Source: Mariluticola halotolerans
GTDB taxonomy: Bacteria; Pseudomonadota; Alphaproteobacteria; Rhizobiales; Devosiaceae
Reading direction: 5' to 3'
NCBI RefSeq assembly: GCF_021611515.1
Contig: NZ_CP090960.1
Coordinates: 930,001 to 994,000, forward strand
DNA length: 64,000 bases
Shown: positions 26,887 to 36,164 of the stretch, piece by piece
How the letters are laid out: every line of letters starts with the position of its first letter
Position numbering within the stretch: the first letter of the stretch is position 1
Position numbers and translations under genes: made by a program
The notes under the pieces: generated by a model
Seen by the model: the letters and a program-made list of their open reading frames with translations, nothing else
The model's database searches: none
Told to the model about the DNA's origin: nothing

Positions 26887-26908
26887 ACGCGCCCAAGGGC
26901 GCGTTTTT
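26887..26908. terminator. Bidirectional terminator between stress operon and tRNA-Leu
   Basis: Perfect stem ACGCGCCC / GGGCGCGT with an AA loop and TTTTT on the plus strand; on the minus strand it is followed by a T-rich stretch, so it can also end the tRNA transcript. The rest of 26715-26959 shows nothing else. Confidence 0.75.
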
Positions 26909-26959
26909 CATATATTGAAAAATAATTCGATGAGATATGGATTATTAAAATCCACATGA

Positions 26960-27046
26960 TGGTGCGGTCGAGAAGACTCGAACTTCCACGGGTTTTACCC
27001 CACAGCGACCTCAACGCTGCGCGTCTACCAATTCCGCCACGACCGC
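26960..27046 (-). tRNA. tRNA-Leu (anticodon GAG)
   Basis: 87 bases including encoded CCA. Acceptor arms GCGGTCG and CGACCGC pair perfectly; the D-loop contains GGAATTGGTAGAC; the anticodon stem CAGCG/CGCTG encloses TTGAGGT with anticodon GAG; a long variable arm and the T-arm AGTTCGAGTCTT complete a class II tRNA. Right-hand edge of the accessory region. Confidence 0.95.
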
Positions 27047-27146
27047 ACTGTCATGGAAAAGCCAAGCCGAATGGCGAAGCGAGCCAGCATGTAGCAAAAC
27101 AATTCCGGTAGCTCAAGCGATTAAATCGCCTTCATGTCGTTTGTTT

Positions 27147-27380
27147 TCAGCTGCGCCGAATTATCTTTTCAATGACCTGCACGGTAAGCTGGCCATCTTC
27201 CACCCTGATCTCCCCGTGGGCGACCAGTTTGTTGTTGGCGTAGATGCGCATAGGGTCGCGCTCCGTGGTATCGAGTTCGATAACGGCCCCGCGTCCCATG
27301 CGCAGCAGATGATGTATCGGCATGGTGGTCGCGCCGAGTTCCACACTGATATCGACTTCAATATCGTCGAGCATGTTCAT
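27147..27380 (-). CDS. Orphan SpoA-domain protein (FliN-like)
   Basis: 77 residues consisting only of a SpoA/FliN C-ring domain: [40 protein letters not shown] and [11 protein letters not shown]. FliN in the flagellar switch has an extra N-terminal region and sits in fli operons; no flagellar or type III secretion gene is near here. It is divergent from lipB. It may still serve the flagellar C-ring, or be a relic. The domain is certain, the role is not. Confidence 0.82.
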   Translation of the reverse strand: MNMLDDIEVDISVELGATTMPIHHLLRMGRGAVIELDTTERDPMRIYANNKLVAHGEIRVEDGQLTVQVIEKIIRRS

Positions 27381-27461
27381 ATATTAAAGAATCCCGGGGT
27401 CAGACTCGCCCGCAAACACCAAGCAGGCGCAGGCATCGATAGAAAGCAGCATTCACACCTC

Positions 27462-28208
27462 ATGGTTATTGAAACGTTAACGCCCGGCAAAAATAAGGTG
27501 CCCGCAACCTCGGAAAAGCTGTTGCGCGCCGATTCGCGCCCCGTGCACTGGCAGATATCTGAGGGGCTTGTGCCCTATCCGCAGGCGCTTGATACGATGC
27601 GGGCGCGGGCGCGGGCGATCGCAGATGGCGAAGCCGAAGAACTGGTCTGGCTGCTCGAACATCCCCCGCTCTATACCGCCGGCACATCTGCCAAGGCGGT
27701 CGATCTGCTGACACCCGAAAAATTCCCGGTTTATGACGCTGGTCGTGGGGGCCAGTATACTTACCACGGTCCCGGACAACGCATTGCCTACGTCATGCTG
27801 GACCTGCGCCAGCGCGGCCGTGATATTCGCTGCCTCGTTCAAAACCTTGAAGCCTGGGTGATCGACACACTTGCCGCGCATAATATCAAGGGCGAATTGC
27901 GCGATGGCCGTATCGGGGTCTGGGTGCAGCGCCCGGAGCGCGGTGCCATGAGCGAGGACAAGATTGCCGCCCTCGGCGTGCGGGTCTCACGCTGGGTCAG
28001 CTTTCACGGCATTTCGCTGAACATAGCTCCTGACCTTGGTCATTATGACGGCATCGTGCCGTGTGGCATTCGCGATCAGGGCGTGACCAGTTTTGAGGAT
28101 TTGGGGCAGCTGACCTCGATGGCGGAGGTCGATATCAGCCTCAAAGCGGCATTTGAGCAACGGTTTGGGCCGGTTTTGCCGGTTCGCGACGATGATGGGG
28201 GCTTGTAA
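27462..28208 (+). CDS. lipB: Octanoyl-[acyl-carrier-protein]:protein octanoyltransferase LipB
   Basis: 248-residue lipoate pathway enzyme that moves octanoyl from ACP to lipoyl domains. [15 protein letters not shown] is the substrate loop, [10 protein letters not shown] carries the catalytic Lys, and [13 protein letters not shown] holds the nucleophilic Cys. The frame is open upstream, but conserved sequence begins after about residue 20; I use the ATG at 27462, with only a weak AGAAAG upstream. Divergent from the SpoA protein. Confidence 0.94.
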   Translation: MVIETLTPGKNKVPATSEKLLRADSRPVHWQISEGLVPYPQALDTMRARARAIADGEAEELVWLLEHPPLYTAGTSAKAVDLLTPEKFPVYDAGRGGQYTYHGPGQRIAYVMLDLRQRGRDIRCLVQNLEAWVIDTLAAHNIKGELRDGRIGVWVQRPERGAMSEDKIAALGVRVSRWVSFHGISLNIAPDLGHYDGIVPCGIRDQGVTSFEDLGQLTSMAEVDISLKAAFEQRFGPVLPVRDDDGGL

Positions 28209-28264
28209 CTGCGGCCACGGCACCGCAATTTAGCGCTTACGATTCCTTGACCCGGAAGAAGCAA

Positions 28265-28759
28265 ATGACCTTTGATGATTTGAAGAAACTGGCCACCAGC
28301 ACCCTGTTGTTCAGTCTTGACCGGATTATTGCACCCCGCCTGATCACCATCCTTTATTTGCTCGGGCTAGCGGCAATTGTGCTTTGGACAATCAGCCACC
28401 TGTTCGCGACTTTTGCTTTTGGCTTTGGCGCGGGGCTTTGGGGCCTGCTGGAAATTGCTGTGTTCGGCCTGTTGGGTTTCGTTGTTTTACGTATCGTTTG
28501 CGAAGCGCTGATCGTTTATTTCAAGGCGAATGAAGGTGTGGCCACGACGGCAAGCCACCCGCGCCCATCCGTTTCGCTGATCGATGAAGTCCGCGATGCG
28601 ATCGAAGAACTGGCCGATGACGATTATGAAGCCGAGCCAGCGCCCGCTCCGGCCAAGCCCCGGGCAGCCGCGAAACCAGCAGCAGCGAAAACGCCGGCAA
28701 CCAAAACACCGGCGCGCCCACGACGCACCGCAAAACGTACGCCGCCGACAAAATCGTGA
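28265..28759 (+). CDS. DUF4282 family membrane protein with Ala/Pro/Lys tail
   Basis: 164 residues. FDDLKKLATSTLLFSLDRIIAPRLITILYLLG begins a two-helix membrane domain typical of DUF4282 (second helix LWGLLEIAVFGLLGFVVLRI, then a conserved RI-CE segment). A cytoplasmic tail of about 70 residues is rich in Ala, Pro, Lys and Thr. Function unknown. ATG at 28265 preceded by GGAAGAAG; a TTG at 28247 is possible. Confidence 0.82.
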   Translation: MTFDDLKKLATSTLLFSLDRIIAPRLITILYLLGLAAIVLWTISHLFATFAFGFGAGLWGLLEIAVFGLLGFVVLRIVCEALIVYFKANEGVATTASHPRPSVSLIDEVRDAIEELADDDYEAEPAPAPAKPRAAAKPAAAKTPATKTPARPRRTAKRTPPTKS

Positions 28760-28918
28760 GATCACCCTGAGCGGCATAAGCCGTTCGAGCGCAGGTAGCG
28801 GCCCCCTGACAAGTCAAGAGGAACGCGATTTAGCCATCATGATGATGTATGGCAATCGTTGACCTTTTCGTGCTTTCCGCTATGACAGCGGCTTCCAATC
28901 GAATTAGCAGGCAAAACC

Positions 28919-30253
28919 ATGGCTCAAGTGCCAACAATTGGCCTCGTCAGCCTCGGCTGTCCCAAGGCTCTTGTGGATAGTGAACGGATCCTCACCACGT
29001 TACGCGCGCAAGGCTATGCCTTTTCGCCCAATTACGATGGTGCTGATGTTGTTATCGTCAATACGTGCGGCTTTCTCGATAGCGCCAAGGCGGAAAGCCT
29101 TGAAGCTATCGGCGAGGCGTTGAACGAGAATGGACGCGTTATCGTCACCGGTTGTCTCGGCACGGAAGACGAACTCATTCGCGCGACGCATCCAAGCGTA
29201 TTGGCCGTGAGCGGCCCGCATCAGTATGAAGCCGTGGTTGATGCCGTGCATCAGGCCGTGCCGCCGGTCGCCAATCCGTTTACGGATCTGGTGCCCCCGC
29301 AAGGCTTGAAACTGACGCCGCGTCACTACGCCTATCTCAAGATTTCAGAAGGCTGCAATAACCGTTGCTCGTTCTGCATCATCCCGTCGATCCGGGGAGA
29401 TCTGGTTTCGCGGCCGGTGGCAAGCGTGCTTTATGAAGCCGAACGGCTTGTGAAAGCGGGCACCAAGGAAATCATGGTAATTTCGCAGGATACCAGCGCC
29501 TTTGGCGTTGATATCAAATATGCGACGTCCAAGTTTCATGGCCGTGATATCGAAGCGCGGTTTTTAACGCTGGCTGAAGAACTGGGTGAGCTGGGTGCGT
29601 GGATTCGCATGCACTACGTTTATCCTTATCCGCATGTGGACAAGGTTATTCCGTTGATGGCGGATGGCAAGATCCTCCCCTATCTCGATATTCCCTTCCA
29701 GCACGCCTCCCCGACCGTTTTGAAGGCGATGCGGCGGCCGGCCAATCAGGAAAAAACCGCTGACCGGATCAAGGCCTGGCGGCAGGTTTGCCCGGACCTC
29801 GCCGTGCGTTCGACCTTTATTGTCGGCTTTCCCGGCGAGACTGAGGAAGATTTCCAGATGCTGCTCGACTGGGTGGAAGAAACCCAGATCGACCGCGCAG
29901 GCTGCTTTGAATATGAGCCTGTTGCTGGCGCGAAGGCGAATGAGATCGAGGGCGCTGTGCCCGACGAGGTCAAGCGCGAGCGCTATGAGCGGCTAATGGA
30001 AGTGGCGCAGGATGTCAGCACAGAGCGGCTTGCAAGCCGTGTGGGGCGGACAATTGACGCGCTGGTGGATGATGTCGACCCGGAGAACAATCGCGCCACC
30101 GCCCGCTCCCAGTGGGACGCACCGGATATTGACGGCACCGTGATCATCGATGATGCCGAAGGTATCAAGCCGGGCGACATGGTTTCGGTCACAATCACGG
30201 ACTCCGACGAATACGATCTTTATGCGGAGCCTGCGGGAAATTCTGTACAATGA
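28919..30253 (+). CDS. rimO: Ribosomal protein S12 methylthiotransferase RimO
   Basis: 444-residue radical-SAM enzyme that thiomethylates the conserved Asp of ribosomal protein S12. UPF0004 domain with [12 protein letters not shown] and NTCGF (first cluster Cys residues), radical-SAM motif CNNRCSFC (second cluster), and a C-terminal TRAM domain. Its substrate gene rpsL is also in this window. The stop overlaps the folP start (ATGA), so rimO is coupled to the folate genes. Confidence 0.96.
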   Translation: MAQVPTIGLVSLGCPKALVDSERILTTLRAQGYAFSPNYDGADVVIVNTCGFLDSAKAESLEAIGEALNENGRVIVTGCLGTEDELIRATHPSVLAVSGPHQYEAVVDAVHQAVPPVANPFTDLVPPQGLKLTPRHYAYLKISEGCNNRCSFCIIPSIRGDLVSRPVASVLYEAERLVKAGTKEIMVISQDTSAFGVDIKYATSKFHGRDIEARFLTLAEELGELGAWIRMHYVYPYPHVDKVIPLMADGKILPYLDIPFQHASPTVLKAMRRPANQEKTADRIKAWRQVCPDLAVRSTFIVGFPGETEEDFQMLLDWVEETQIDRAGCFEYEPVAGAKANEIEGAVPDEVKRERYERLMEVAQDVSTERLASRVGRTIDALVDDVDPENNRATARSQWDAPDIDGTVIIDDAEGIKPGDMVSVTITDSDEYDLYAEPAGNSVQ

Positions 30254-31104
30254 GCCCGCACAAACGCTTCACAGTGAAGCGTCGGGACGGTGTTATTGCG
30301 CTCGGCCCCAAAGCCCTGATCATGGGCATATTGAACGTGACGCCGGACAGTTTTTCTGACGGCGGTACGCATACCACGCTCGCTGATACGGTCGCTCATG
30401 CGCGCCAGATGGTGACGCAAGGGGCTGATATCATTGATGTTGGGGGTGAAAGCACCCGGCCCGGAGCTGATGCTGTGGCCGTGCAAGCTGAGCTGGATCG
30501 GGTTGTGCCCGCGCTTGAGGCGCTGGCAGACGCCGAACTCGATGCGCTGGTTTCGATTGATACTTATAAGGCGCTTGTCGCCGATCAGGCGCTGCAATCA
30601 GGCGCGCAAATCGTCAATGATGTTTATGGGTTACAGCGTGATCCCGAGATTGCGGATGTGGCGGCGCTGCATGGGGCGCCAGTGATTATCATGCATTGGG
30701 ACACCAAGCGGGATACCGGCAAGGACCTGATTGCCGAGATGCGCCGGTATTTTGAGGTTAGTCTTGAAATCGCGGCGAAGGCTGGCATTGAGGACGAGCG
30801 GATTATGCTTGATCCGGGGTTCGGGTTTGGCAAATCCTTTGCCGAGAACTACGCATTGCTGCGCCGGCTTAGTGAATTGAATACAATGGGTTATCCGCTA
30901 CTGGCAGGAACATCGCGCAAGTCGATGATCGGCAAGCTGCTGGACGTTGAACCCGGTGCGCGGGTGGCCGGGACAGTGGCGAGCAATGTCTTGGCGTATC
31001 AGGCCGGAGCGCATGTGTTTCGGGTGCATGACGTTGCGGCGCATTCTGATGCGCTGCGGGTGGCTGAAGCCACTTTTTATGGCCCGCCGAAGGAGATCGT
31101 TTAA
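30250..31104 (+). CDS. folP: Dihydropteroate synthase
   Basis: 284-residue TIM-barrel enzyme joining p-aminobenzoate to hydroxymethyl-dihydropterin diphosphate; sulfonamide target. [15 protein letters not shown] and [14 protein letters not shown] are the two family signatures; [11 protein letters not shown] and [11 protein letters not shown] are the pterin and phosphate sites. ATG overlaps the rimO stop by four bases; its stop shares one base with folB. Confidence 0.96.
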   Translation: MSPHKRFTVKRRDGVIALGPKALIMGILNVTPDSFSDGGTHTTLADTVAHARQMVTQGADIIDVGGESTRPGADAVAVQAELDRVVPALEALADAELDALVSIDTYKALVADQALQSGAQIVNDVYGLQRDPEIADVAALHGAPVIIMHWDTKRDTGKDLIAEMRRYFEVSLEIAAKAGIEDERIMLDPGFGFGKSFAENYALLRRLSELNTMGYPLLAGTSRKSMIGKLLDVEPGARVAGTVASNVLAYQAGAHVFRVHDVAAHSDALRVAEATFYGPPKEIV

Positions 31105-31481
31105 TGCCGGCAAAGACCTCTGACCGTATCCTTCTCACAGACCTTGCCTTTTACGGCTATCATGGTGTGATGCTTGAGGAAAACAAGCTCGGACAACGCT
31201 TCCGGATCGACCTTGAATGCGGAATTGACCTTGTTGCAGCGGGGAAAAGTGACGCGGTGGAGGACACGGTTTCTTATGCAGATATCTATGATCTGGTGAA
31301 GGGGGCGACGGAGGATACGCGGTACAAGCTGATCGAGGCTTTGGGGCAGCATATTGTCGACCGGATGTTTGAAAGCTTTGCGCCGATTGAATGGATCAAG
31401 GTGCGCATTCGCAAGCCAGAGGCCCCGATTCCGGCGGTTTCCGGCGAGTTTGCGATTGAAATTTATCGCGAGCGGCCCTGA
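31104..31481 (+). CDS. folB: Dihydroneopterin aldolase
   Basis: 125-residue tunnelling-fold enzyme producing 6-hydroxymethyl-dihydropterin. Conserved LAFYGYHGVMLEENKLGQRF, DTVSYADIYDLV and the C-terminal KPEAPIP with the catalytic Lys region are all present. One-base overlaps with folP and folK show a tightly coupled folate operon. Confidence 0.94.
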   Translation: MPAKTSDRILLTDLAFYGYHGVMLEENKLGQRFRIDLECGIDLVAAGKSDAVEDTVSYADIYDLVKGATEDTRYKLIEALGQHIVDRMFESFAPIEWIKVRIRKPEAPIPAVSGEFAIEIYRERP

Positions 31482-31924
31482 TGGGGTTAGCATGGCTGGC
31501 GCTTGGGGCGAATATTGGGGACCCGGCAAAACAGCTGGAAGAGGCGATCCGTCGACTGGAATTGTTACCCTATACAAGGCTTACAAAACGCTCTTTGGTC
31601 AGGGTTACTAAGCCCTGGGGAAAGACCGACCAGAACGATTTCCACAATATGGCGGTTGAGATCGAAACCAGCCTGACCCCGCGTGCGCTGATGGTGGCGT
31701 GTCTGGCGATCGAGAATGACATGGGCCGCAAGCGGATCGAGGTCTGGGGACCGCGCGTTATCGATATCGACATGATCGCCTATGACCGGGTGGAGATGGC
31801 AAGCGACACGCTGACCCTGCCCCACCCGTTTGCGCATGCGCGCGACTTTGTGCTCGACCCGCTGGCAGAGATTGCGCCCGAGGTTGTGGTGTGGATCAAA
31901 CAGGTTGCGGCCAAGGACGCCTAA
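31481..31924 (+). CDS. folK: 2-amino-4-hydroxy-6-hydroxymethyldihydropteridine diphosphokinase
   Basis: 147-residue HPPK, transferring diphosphate from ATP to the pterin before FolP acts. LALGANIGDP at the start, NDFHNMAVEIET, MGRKR and GPRVIDIDMIAYD (metal-binding Asp pair), then LPHPFAHARDFVLDPLAEI. Ends three bases before the convergent ATP12 gene with no terminator hairpin visible. Confidence 0.95.
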   Translation: MGLAWLALGANIGDPAKQLEEAIRRLELLPYTRLTKRSLVRVTKPWGKTDQNDFHNMAVEIETSLTPRALMVACLAIENDMGRKRIEVWGPRVIDIDMIAYDRVEMASDTLTLPHPFAHARDFVLDPLAEIAPEVVVWIKQVAAKDA

Positions 31925-31927
31925 GCC

Positions 31928-32704
31928 CTATCCCTCGATATGGGCGAGCACCTTGAGCGCGGCGTCGTATTCGCTGCGGCGTTTGGTGCGGCGGGCCTGC
32001 GCCTCGCCATCTTCGCCCCAGAGCCGGATATTGTAATCCTCGTCCACGTGAGCGGCGGTCCAGGCGTCATCTGCAGTGCACAGCTTGTGCCGCAGGGAAA
32101 TGGCCAGCAGGCCGGAACCGGTGAGACCGGTTATCGAAACCAGCGAAGTCAGGGCCAGCAACGGCGCATCGTTGATCGCCTCGGCCAGGCGGGTCAGGGT
32201 ATCCTCGGGCTGGGCCTGATGGATAATGCCGATGGTGGGCTGGAAGCGGACGTTGAAGTGACGGGCCAGCGTGACAAGGACGGCATCCCAGACAGCTTCC
32301 TGTTCGGCAACCAGCTCTTGCGGGCTTTCGGCGCGGTAGAGCAACAGGTCATTGCTGGCGTATTTGAGCACTTCTTCGCGCAGGGCCGGGACGACTTTTT
32401 CGCCCCCTTCGACACCTGAATTGACCAGCCGGGTCAGCGGCATGGTGTCGGCGCGGATCACATCCTTTTGCACGGCCCATTCGGCGGCCATCTCATGGGC
32501 CAGCGCTTCGGACGGCACGGTGACGGGAACGCGGCCGGGCGTTTTGACCAGACGGCCATCCAGCGCGATGGCGAAACCGCCCTCAGCGGGGACCGCTTCA
32601 GCCTTTTCATAGAGGCGTTTGGGCAGATTGGGGTTTCCCGGGGCCTGGGCGCGGCCAAGGCCGTCATCCTGATGCTTGTGGGCATCCTGGAGAAATTCAC
32701 GCAT
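31928..32704 (-). CDS. ATP12-family F1-ATPase assembly chaperone
   Basis: 258 residues matching alphaproteobacterial ATP12: PKRLYEKAEAVPAEGGFAI, LDGRLVKTPGR, HEMAAEWAVQKDVI and the conserved DLLLYRAESPQELV. In mitochondria the homologue binds the F1 alpha subunit before assembly; the bacterial protein is presumed similar. Last gene of a four-gene minus-strand block starting with crcB. Confidence 0.92.
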   Translation of the reverse strand: MREFLQDAHKHQDDGLGRAQAPGNPNLPKRLYEKAEAVPAEGGFAIALDGRLVKTPGRVPVTVPSEALAHEMAAEWAVQKDVIRADTMPLTRLVNSGVEGGEKVVPALREEVLKYASNDLLLYRAESPQELVAEQEAVWDAVLVTLARHFNVRFQPTIGIIHQAQPEDTLTRLAEAINDAPLLALTSLVSITGLTGSGLLAISLRHKLCTADDAWTAAHVDEDYNIRLWGEDGEAQARRTKRRSEYDAALKVLAHIEG

Positions 32705-32705
32705 T

Positions 32706-33368
32706 TTAAGTTCCCAACAGAGTGTCTATGGCACCGGGCAAATCGTTGTAATCGTCGATGATGATGTCTGCGCCGGCTTTTAACAGATCGGCGGGCAGAT
32801 GATAGCCCCAGCTGACCCCGATAGCGCGCACACCAGCGGCGCGTGCCATCTCCATATCATGATTAGTGTCGCCGATCATCACAGTGCCGGCGCGATCGCT
32901 GCCGGCCGTTTTCATCGCGGCAAAGATCATATCGGGATGCGGCTTTGACGGGTTGTGGTCGGGCGTTTGTACCGAGGTGAAATAAGTGTCGATGGCATGG
33001 GCTTGCAATATGCGGTTGGCACCCCGCAATGCCTTGCCGGTGGCGACAGCCATGAGCATGTCATCGCGCGCCGCCAGTGTGGCGAGCGCCGCTTCAGTGC
33101 CCGGAAACAGTGGCTCGCGCATTTCGGCGGTGGCCCGCGCCAGATATTCGCGGCGATATTCTGCCGCAAGTGCTGCCAGACGCTCTGCATCGGCCCCCGG
33201 CGCCAGAATGGAAATAGCCCTTTCCAGATTGAGCCCGGAAATTGAACGCATCAACGCTTCTTCCGGCACGGCCTGTCCCAGCGCGGTGAACGACACGGTG
33301 ATGGTCTCGACCAGCAGCGCCACTGAATCGACCAGCGTGCCATCGACGTCAAATACAGCCAGCTTCAA
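32706..33368 (-). CDS. HAD-IA family hydrolase (phosphoglycolate phosphatase-like)
   Basis: 220 residues. FDVDGTLVDS holds the nucleophile and acid Asp residues, AVATGKALRG is motif II, KPHPDMI motif III and VMIGDTNHDMEMARAAG motif IV. The helical cap lies at about 20-90. Exact substrate uncertain. One base separates it from the ATP12 gene. Confidence 0.9.
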   Translation of the reverse strand: MKLAVFDVDGTLVDSVALLVETITVSFTALGQAVPEEALMRSISGLNLERAISILAPGADAERLAALAAEYRREYLARATAEMREPLFPGTEAALATLAARDDMLMAVATGKALRGANRILQAHAIDTYFTSVQTPDHNPSKPHPDMIFAAMKTAGSDRAGTVMIGDTNHDMEMARAAGVRAIGVSWGYHLPADLLKAGADIIIDDYNDLPGAIDTLLGT

Positions 33369-33380
33369 AGCGTCGGCTCC

Positions 33381-34370
33381 CTAGTCTTCCGGGTCGTGGT
33401 CCTGGGCATCGTAGCGGTTGGCATCGAAGCCAAGCGCATTGAAACTGCGCACCATATGCGGGGGCAGCGGCGCAGTGATATCGAGGCGCTTGCCATTGCG
33501 CAAAGGCAGGGCCAGCCGCCGGGCATGCAGGTGCAGGCCCTCGCCCAGCACTTCCGGGCGTTCCCAGTTCCAGTTATCGAGGGTGAAATAGCGCGGATCA
33601 TCGAGAATGGGCGTGCCCATTTCCTGCATATGCACGCGCAACTGGTGGGTGCGGCCCGTTACCGGTTTGAGCGTGACCCAGGCGAAATCGCGCCCGGCCG
33701 TGTCGGTGACCGAATAATGACTGACGGAATGCTGCGCGCCATTATCGCCGTTATTGACCACAACCATCTGCTCGCCATCCTTGGTGGACTGGCGGGCAAC
33801 GAAACAGGAAATACGCCCCTGGGGCGGGTTGGGCACACCGACGGTGAGCGCCCAGTAAATCTTGCGGGCCGAGCGGGTGCGAAACACCTGACCGAAATGG
33901 CTGGCGACGGCGCGCGTCTTGGCGACCAGCAGACAGCCGGAGGTATCACGATCGAGCCGATGCACAAGGCGGGGCGCTTCGCCCTTCTTGTTGATCAGGC
34001 TTTGCAGCATGCCATCCATATGCCGTTTGGTGCCGGAACCGCCCTGCACGGCGAGACCATGCGGCTTGTTGAAGACGTAGATATCGTCATCCTCATAGAT
34101 GATGAGGTTGCGCAGAAACTCTACATCCTTGGCATTGATGCGTGGGGTTGCCGGTTTTGCTTCGTCATCGACGGGGGGAATGCGCACAACCTGCCCTGCC
34201 GCCAGGCGGGTGTTTGCCTTGACGCGAGCCTTGTCGACGCGCACCTGACCGGTGCGCAGCAGTTTTTGCAGCCGCCCGAAAGGCAGTTGCGGAAAATGAA
34301 GCGCGAACCAGCGATCCAGCCGCATGCCGTCTTCGTCGTCACTGACATCCTGTTGTTGTACGGCGGCCAT
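33381..34370 (-). CDS. rluC: RluA-family 23S rRNA pseudouridine synthase (RluC-like)
   Basis: 329 residues: N-terminal S4 domain (LDRWFALHFPQLPFGRLQKLLRTGQ) and a pseudouridine synthase domain with HRLDRDTSGCLL (catalytic Asp), GRTHQLRVHM and LHLHARRLALP. Length and S4 domain favour RluC, which modifies 23S rRNA, but RluA/RluC/RluD cannot be separated with certainty here. Its ATG directly follows the crcB stop. Confidence 0.88.
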   Translation of the reverse strand: MAAVQQQDVSDDEDGMRLDRWFALHFPQLPFGRLQKLLRTGQVRVDKARVKANTRLAAGQVVRIPPVDDEAKPATPRINAKDVEFLRNLIIYEDDDIYVFNKPHGLAVQGGSGTKRHMDGMLQSLINKKGEAPRLVHRLDRDTSGCLLVAKTRAVASHFGQVFRTRSARKIYWALTVGVPNPPQGRISCFVARQSTKDGEQMVVVNNGDNGAQHSVSHYSVTDTAGRDFAWVTLKPVTGRTHQLRVHMQEMGTPILDDPRYFTLDNWNWERPEVLGEGLHLHARRLALPLRNGKRLDITAPLPPHMVRSFNALGFDANRYDAQDHDPED

Positions 34371-34751
34371 TTATGCCACCGCGCGTGTCAGGAGAAGACC
34401 GCCGTAAAGGGCGAATATGGACATGATAACCGATCCTAATATGTAACTGATCGCCAGACCCAGTTGCCCTCTTTCCAGAAGGGTAATGCTATCGAGCGAA
34501 AACGCAGAGAATGTCGTGAAGCCGCCGAGAAGGCCGACGGCGATGAACAGCCGGGCCTGAGGCTGCCACTCGGGTGTATAGCGGGCCAACAGCCCGACAA
34601 GAACCCCCATGGCCAGTGAACCGACGATATTGGCGGTAATGGTGGCTAGCGGAAAAGCTGTATGCCAGTGCCGCCCGACCACCAGACCAAGCCCGTATCG
34701 CGCCATGGCACCAAGCGCACCACCTGCACCAACCAGCAAAAAAGCGTGCAT
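34371..34751 (-). CDS. crcB: Fluoride efflux channel CrcB/Fluc
   Basis: 126 residues, four membrane helices, with the family motifs GGALGAMARYGL, TITANIVGSLAMG and GGFTTFSAFSLD. Works as an antiparallel dimer exporting fluoride. First gene of the minus-strand block. I looked for the fluoride riboswitch consensus in the 160 bases upstream and did not find it. Confidence 0.94.
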   Translation of the reverse strand: MHAFLLVGAGGALGAMARYGLGLVVGRHWHTAFPLATITANIVGSLAMGVLVGLLARYTPEWQPQARLFIAVGLLGGFTTFSAFSLDSITLLERGQLGLAISYILGSVIMSIFALYGGLLLTRAVA

Positions 34752-34952
34752 AAAAACCTCTAAATCCGGCCCAATACAGGTATTTCCTGTGTAGAAGGCT
34801 CATGATTTTATCATCAAAAACGCACTAAAACCGCCAGATTCTCACAGTGCAAGGCACCATATAACCCATTCCGGGGCCAAAAAAACCTGCTCTTAACATT
34901 ATGGCGGATATTGTTGCAGGATCATTTTATTGAAAAAGCGCCGAATCGGCTG

Positions 34953-36140
34953 ATGAAAAAGCATAGTCTCTACATCACACGGCTTATACTCGCCGCGACT
35001 GTATTCAGCATTGTAGCTGGTTGTGCAACAACCGGCATGCGATCCCCGGTGCCAGTTGACCTTGCGGACGTTGCGCATGTGCATCAGGAAGGCACCAGCC
35101 CTGCCCCCATCCGCTATTGGGCCGATGACCCCGACCCCAAGCAGCGCAACCCGGCGCTTGACCAGCGTATCCGAAAACATTTGCTGGCGGGTGCCCGCAA
35201 AGAGAGGGTGGATGCACTCAGCCTTTCGGGTGGCGGCTATAACGGGGCATTTGGTGTTGGCTATCTGGTTGGCTGGAGCGCCCGTGGCGACCGCCCCAAG
35301 TTTGATTTTGTTGCCGGCATCAGTGTTGGCGCGCTGATTGCGCCATTTGCCTTTCTCGGTTCTGATTATGACAAGCAACTGGTTGAAGCCTTCGACCATC
35401 TGGCGACCACACGGAAACGCGGCGCAGGCATTATCGGGGTGTTGTTTGGTGCCGGTGGCATTGAGAGCAGTGAACCGATTGCCGACGCGATTGAATCGAT
35501 CATCAACGAGACCACCCTGCCCCTGTTTGCCGCCGAGCACAAAAAGGGTCGCCGCCTGCTGATTGGCACCACCAATCTGGACGCGGAAAAGCCGGTGGTT
35601 TGGGATATCGGGGCCATTGCCAGTTCGCAAATCCCGCATCGTGTGACGCTGATCCGCAAGATCCTGCTGGCATCGGCTGCGGTGCCGGGCATTTATCCGC
35701 CGGTTTTGATCAATGTGGAAGCCAATGGCGAACAATATGACGAGTTGCATGTGGATGGCAGTGTCACCCAGCAAATCCTGCTGATACCCGAGCATATCCG
35801 GGTGCCCGATGTGCGCACGGCCAGTGGCGGCACGCCAAAACGGAACCTTTATGTGATCTACAACGGTAATATCTCGCCGAGCTATGAGCCGGTGAAGACC
35901 GATGCCTTCACTGTGCTGCGCCACAGTGTGCCGACCTTTATCAAGTATCTGGGGCGTGGCGACATCAACCGGATGCGGGTGGTGGCCCAGAACAACAACG
36001 CCGCCTACCGGCTGGCCGCCGTGCCCGCCAGCTTCCGGACCAAGGACGAGTTTCCCCCCGACGAGGATTATCTGGCCTCGCTGGTGGATCTTGGGTTCAA
36101 GCTGGGCAAGGAAGGCTATTGGAAGCGGCAAGGCCCCTGA
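34953..36140 (+). CDS. Patatin-like phospholipase, predicted lipoprotein
   Basis: 395 residues from the ATG at 34953, with signal peptide KKHSLYITRLILAATVF and lipobox SIVAGC, so probably anchored to a membrane facing the periplasm. Patatin catalytic elements: SLSGGGYNGAFGVG (oxyanion hole), GISVGAL (nucleophile Ser in G-x-S-x-G), and DGSV as the Asp of the dyad. It stands alone between two minus-strand conserved blocks. A TTG at 34911 would add 14 residues and weaken the signal peptide. Substrate unknown. Confidence 0.87.
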   Translation: MKKHSLYITRLILAATVFSIVAGCATTGMRSPVPVDLADVAHVHQEGTSPAPIRYWADDPDPKQRNPALDQRIRKHLLAGARKERVDALSLSGGGYNGAFGVGYLVGWSARGDRPKFDFVAGISVGALIAPFAFLGSDYDKQLVEAFDHLATTRKRGAGIIGVLFGAGGIESSEPIADAIESIINETTLPLFAAEHKKGRRLLIGTTNLDAEKPVVWDIGAIASSQIPHRVTLIRKILLASAAVPGIYPPVLINVEANGEQYDELHVDGSVTQQILLIPEHIRVPDVRTASGGTPKRNLYVIYNGNISPSYEPVKTDAFTVLRHSVPTFIKYLGRGDINRMRVVAQNNNAAYRLAAVPASFRTKDEFPPDEDYLASLVDLGFKLGKEGYWKRQGP

Positions 36141-36150
36141 GGGCCGCCGC
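36125..36150. terminator. Hairpin at patatin-gene stop codon
   Basis: GCGGC-aa-GGCCC pairs with GGGCC-GCCGC around a CTGA loop, overlapping the stop codon; it lies between convergent genes only 24 bases apart. No T-run follows, so termination is uncertain. Confidence 0.35.
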
Positions 36151-36164
36151 GCTTGTGAAATGGC

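Noticed and set aside
34752-34910. Fluoride riboswitch ahead of crcB
   Set aside because: I searched for the conserved core of the motif and found none; the leader is short and A/T-rich.
34899-36131. Long minus-strand frame opposite the patatin gene
   Set aside because: Pure antisense of a gene with clear catalytic motifs; no conserved sequence.
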